Assembly: GCA_913009825.1 (NCBI GenBank)
Contig: CAJVYQ010000039.1
Coordinates: 1 to 45,705 of the forward strand
Source: an uncultured Deferribacteres bacterium
GTDB taxonomy: Bacteria; Zhuqueibacterota; JdFR-76; DREG01
Direction of reading: 5' to 3'
Length of the DNA stretch: 45,705 bases
The stretch's first letter is position 1. Every line of letters starts with the position of its first letter. The translations under genes and the position numbers were made by a program. This document shows, piece after piece, positions 43,584 through 45,705 of the stretch. The notes beneath the pieces were generated by a model. The model ran no database searches. It worked only from the letters and a program-made list of their open reading frames with translations, and was not told where the DNA came from.

Positions 43584-43601
43584 TTACACCCCGGGGTGTA
43601 A
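43584..43601. terminator. Perfect 18-bp palindrome after the fucosidase gene
   Basis: TTACACCCC joined directly to GGGGTGTAA, 11 bp past the stop. The following GGGTGTAACATTACAC (43594-43609) is repeated at 44287-44302, next to the stop of the convergent permease gene, so the two gene ends share a sequence tag. Confidence 0.5.
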
Positions 43602-43794
43602 CATTACACAGCCGGTTGAATTTTGCATAAGTTTCTATCCGGGGTCTTTAATACCCAATGTTGTTGACTTAAGAGAGATTTTCATTAACAATTACCAATT
43701 GCAAATATTCAGATAGGATAAGTAATTTCCGGTTAGGTTTTTACAATTGGCAACATAGTCAAAAAAGAGAACAAAAACGGTGTTTGCTATTTCG

Positions 43795-43918
43795 CCCCGA
43801 AGAAAAACTTTGGGACTAAGAATGGAAAGGATCCGCTTGAGGCGGACTCTGCGTTGTGAGCGCTATTTATGGCGCTTTCTATTCTTAGTCCCGTAGTTTA
43901 CTTTGTAAATTACGGGGT
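43795..43918. ncRNA. Multi-hairpin structured module 1 (novel candidate)
   Basis: Four helices in order: CCCGAAG/CTTTGGG; an enclosing stem GGGACTAAGAAT (43812-43823) with ATTCTTAGTCCC (43880-43891); inside it TCCGC/GCGGA and AGCGCTA-TTTA-TGGCGCT-type arms; then CCCGTAGTTTAC/GTAAATTACGGG. The arrangement is repeated with different stem sequence at 44131-44240. Whether it acts as RNA or as a DNA repeat is not known. Confidence 0.5.
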
Positions 43919-44130
43919 TGCAAAAACCTAACCGGAAATCACTGAGATAGGATATAATTGTGTTGATATTTTTTATCACTCCCCGCTCCTACTTCAAGGT
44001 GGAGCTAAAAGTCCCCTCTTGAGAGGGGATTTAGGCCTGCCTGCGCAGGCAGGGGTGTGTTATCCAATACTATCGAATTTTTCATTATTTTCCGGAGATA
44101 TTGTTTTATGCTCAATCAGTTACAACGCTC

Positions 44131-44240
44131 GCCTGATGGTGAACCATCAGGCTAAGAATAGAAAGGACGCTGAAGCGTCCTATAGGGAGAGCGTCATTTA
44201 TGACGCTTGCTAATCTTAACCCCGTGATTTATCGTGGGGT
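44131..44240. ncRNA. Multi-hairpin structured module 2 (novel candidate)
   Basis: Starts with the perfect hairpin GCCTGATGGT-GA-ACCATCAGGC, then CTAAGAATAGAAAGGA as in module 1, GGACGC-TGAA-GCGTCC, AGCGTCA-TTTA-TGACGCT, a weaker closing segment CTAATCTTAA, and ACCCCGTGA-TTTA-TCGTGGGGT. Loops and linkers are conserved against module 1 while stem pairs change together. Confidence 0.5.
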
Positions 44241-44296
44241 GGATGTCGGAAATTCCTTAAGTCAACAACATTATCTCTAAGACCCAGGGTGTAACA

Positions 44297-44815
44297 TTAC
44301 ACTTCGTAACCCGCCATTTCAATCTTCTTTTTCACTTCCTGAATAACTTTTTCCGGGACGGGATCAAATTCAATATTTTCACCCTGTAAGTTGACAACCA
44401 CATGGGTAATACCGGGTACGGATTCCGCCGCTTTTTGCACCGTGCCGACGCAGTGCATGCAGGTCATTCCTTTTACCGGAAATGAAATGCGGTTTGTTTC
44501 TTTTTCCATAGGTTTTATTCTCCCTGATAATAGTTTTGCATGAACGTAGAACCAAATCAACATAGTCAGTAACGTAACCGATCCGACAAGCTTCAGCCAG
44601 GCGGGAAACAGTTCATGTTGATGGTGTGAAATGATATTGCCGATGCCGATGCGCGCGGAAACCGCGTTCAACAAGAAGCCCAGACCAAGGCTTACCAGGC
44701 TGATTGACGCGAGATAAACCGCAGTCGATTTTTTGCCGACGATTTTCACCACCGTCGATAAATTAGCTGCGTTGGTGGCCGGGCCGGTGAGCAAAAAAAC
44801 AAGAGCCGCGCCGGG
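44297..44815 (-). pseudogene. C-terminal part of SO_0444-type permease: membrane segment plus HMA domain
   Basis: Downstream of an in-frame TAG the same frame continues PGAALVFLLTGPATNAANLS, the conserved permease segment, then transmembrane helices and a C-terminal heavy-metal-associated domain with MTCMHCVGTVQKAAE (CxxC) and NIEFDPVPEKV. The first possible restart is TTG at 44794 without a ribosome site, giving 165 aa. It belongs with 44816-45532; together they make a normal protein of about 411 aa. Cu/Zn efflux is the role proposed for this family. Confidence 0.8.
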
Positions 44816-45532
44816 CTAAATGCCTTTCATGAGCAGAGATGCGGCAATGGGAGTGGAAGCGGAGGCACAGACATAAATGGGGATGCCGATTGCCAGCATG
44901 ATCATCATGGACAAAAACGGGCTGCCCAGATATTGGTCAAAGAAAGTATTGGGAATCAGTACGCCGATCACAGCAGCCACCACAATGCCGACCAACAAAG
45001 CATTGGCGATGGAACCAAGGAGTTCATATTCGATGTAACTGAAGATAGAACGCAACCGTTCTTTGTAGCTGCCGTTTAATTGATCCATTGATTTTGAGTC
45101 GGTTTCGCTTCCGTTGTCTTTTCTGTCGAACAGATTGATCACAATTCCTGCAATCAGGGCAGTAACGGCGGATGCTGCGATACGAAACAGGGCAAAAACC
45201 CAGCCGATCAGCGAATAGGTAACCATAAAACTATCTGCGCCGATCTGCGGTGTGGTTATCAGAAAAGAGACCACCGCCCCCTTCGAGGCGCCGCTTTTTC
45301 GCAGAGAAGTGGCCACCGGCACAACACTGCAGGAACAAAGAGGCAACGGGATGCCAAACAAGGTTGATTTAACTACCGAACCAAGCGAACTGCGTCCCAG
45401 ATGTTTGCGCACCAGGGATTCCGGAAACAAAACATGCAGAACGCCGGCAACTAAAAACCCGAAAATCAGATAGATGGATATTTCATTGAAGAAATAGACA
45501 ATCTCTTTTAAAAATACTGTGATCATATTCAA
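44816..45532 (-). pseudogene. N-terminal part of SO_0444-type (DUF318/YraQ) metal permease, ended by amber codon
   Basis: 238 aa to the TAG at 44818-44816. Features: first helix IYLIFGFLVAGVLHVLFP, the Cys motif GIPLPLCSCSVVPVATSLRK, GASKGAVVSFLITTPQIGAD, and a second half AIGIPIYVCASASTPIAASL then LMKGI where the stop falls. Relatives continue directly into PGAALVF, so only one codon separates an intact gene from this. Possible starts are TTG 45532 (GAGAG site upstream) and ATG 45526. Either a nonsense-mutated pseudogene or a sequencing error. Confidence 0.8.
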
Positions 45533-45684
45533 AACAAGTCTCTCTATTTTTTTTATTCAAATCCGGCGAATGAAAATACAGAACTCCTGACCCTGTATAG
45601 AAATAACAGTATGTTACAACCATTGCTTCGCAAATAAACATGTCATATATTTAGAGAAAAGCAACAAAAAAAGGGAATCAAAGA
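45533..45684. promoter_or_regulatory. Leader of the metal permease gene with a small palindrome
   Basis: TAACA-GTA-TGTTA at 45604-45616 is a perfect 5-bp-arm palindrome about 75 bp upstream of the permease start, suitable for an ArsR/MerR-type regulator, but no regulator gene is present in the window. No confident -35/-10 pair. Confidence 0.3.
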
Positions 45685-45705
45685 ATGCAGATGCAATTAC
45701 CAATA
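45685..45705 (+). CDS. Possible start of a gene running off the window
   Basis: ATGCAGATGCAATTACCAATA reads MQMQLPI and is preceded by AAGGGA at 45671-45676. The N-terminus recalls Bacteroidetes-type transposase-related proteins beginning MQLPIF, but seven codons are too few to decide. Confidence 0.25.

Larger units (their letters stand above)
43657..44272. repeat. Nested inverted-repeat region (outer and inner arms)
   Basis: Outer arms: AATGTTGTTGACTTAAG (43657-43673) and its exact complement (44256-44272), 17 bp. Inner arms: 22 bp, AGTAATTTCCGGTTAGG plus TTTTT, at 43721-43742 and complementary with one mismatch at 43922-43943. The inner arms enclose the first hairpin module. The whole 43574-44296 gap has no protein-coding gene. 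It also holds a TGCCTGCGCAGGCA palindrome near 44038 and CCCCTCTTGAGAGGGG at 44015-44030. Confidence 0.8.

Noticed and set aside
44816-44818. Programmed recoding (selenocysteine or pyrrolysine) at the permease stop
   Set aside because: The codon is TAG, so selenocysteine does not apply; pyrrolysine is not expected in this protein family and no pyl genes are in the window. A nonsense change or sequencing error is simpler.

Overview
The window looks like chromosomal DNA of a Gram-negative, non-model bacterium of the FCB (Fibrobacteres-Chlorobi-Bacteroidetes) type, perhaps Calditrichota or KSB1-like. This is inferred from gene content: 6-bladed beta-propeller lipoproteins, an M56 peptidase fused to TonB C-terminal domains, carboxypeptidase-regulatory-like domains, TSGG-repeat (DUF4097-like) proteins and a three-gene proton-translocating transhydrogenase. 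No rRNA, tRNA or CRISPR array was recognised. Phage genes and intact transposases are also absent.

Layout, left half. 1-453 is non-coding. On the minus strand follow an S9 peptidase fused to a formylglycine-enzyme-like domain (454-3135), a tonB-exbB-exbD set (5429-3285), a compact five-gene run wbqC / Mut7-C remnant / small unknown / cutA / MBL hydrolase (7903-5603), a short lipoprotein ORF (8264-8094), the transhydrogenase genes pntAA-pntAB-pntB (11158-8340) and dacB (13127-11631). nadA (13764-14708) is on the plus strand. An envelope-type regulon on the minus strand comprises an ECF sigma factor (19203-18634), an anti-sigma/HEAT protein and two proteins built from exact 18-residue TSGG repeats (17553-16282 and 15806-14787).

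Layout, right half. A BlaI repressor and a giant BlaR1-like M56/TonB fusion (20310-24073) lie downstream of a disrupted propeller lipoprotein gene that keeps a sigma70 promoter and a BlaI-type operator. Then come a TPR protein, two propeller proteins, a DUF5916-like relic, a small gene/nucleotidyltransferase pair, a DUF1028 protein and a SEC-C protein. A TetR-controlled efflux system follows (TolC, HlyD lipoprotein, two ABC ATPases, two ABC-2 permeases; 31790-39367). The window ends with a radical SAM protein, an AT-rich TPR gene, a GH29 alpha-L-fucosidase and a SO_0444-type metal permease split by an in-frame amber codon.

The most distinctive feature is the intergenic DNA. Four complete copies, and one at the left edge, of a non-autonomous element start GTAACTATTCA, have inverted ends and are flanked by 8-bp target duplications (11333-11613, 13275-13562, 19433-19784, 28543-28636). 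The ends and duplication length resemble IS66. One copy sits inside the signal-peptide codons of a propeller gene, and removing it with one duplication restores the reading frame exactly. A second family (TAAATTGAGCGATT ends, about 5-bp duplications) lies at 5451-5530 and 20142-20288. The 43574-44296 gap carries two multi-hairpin modules that differ by compensatory base-pair changes, nested in long inverted repeats; this is the best candidate here for an undescribed structured RNA or DNA element.
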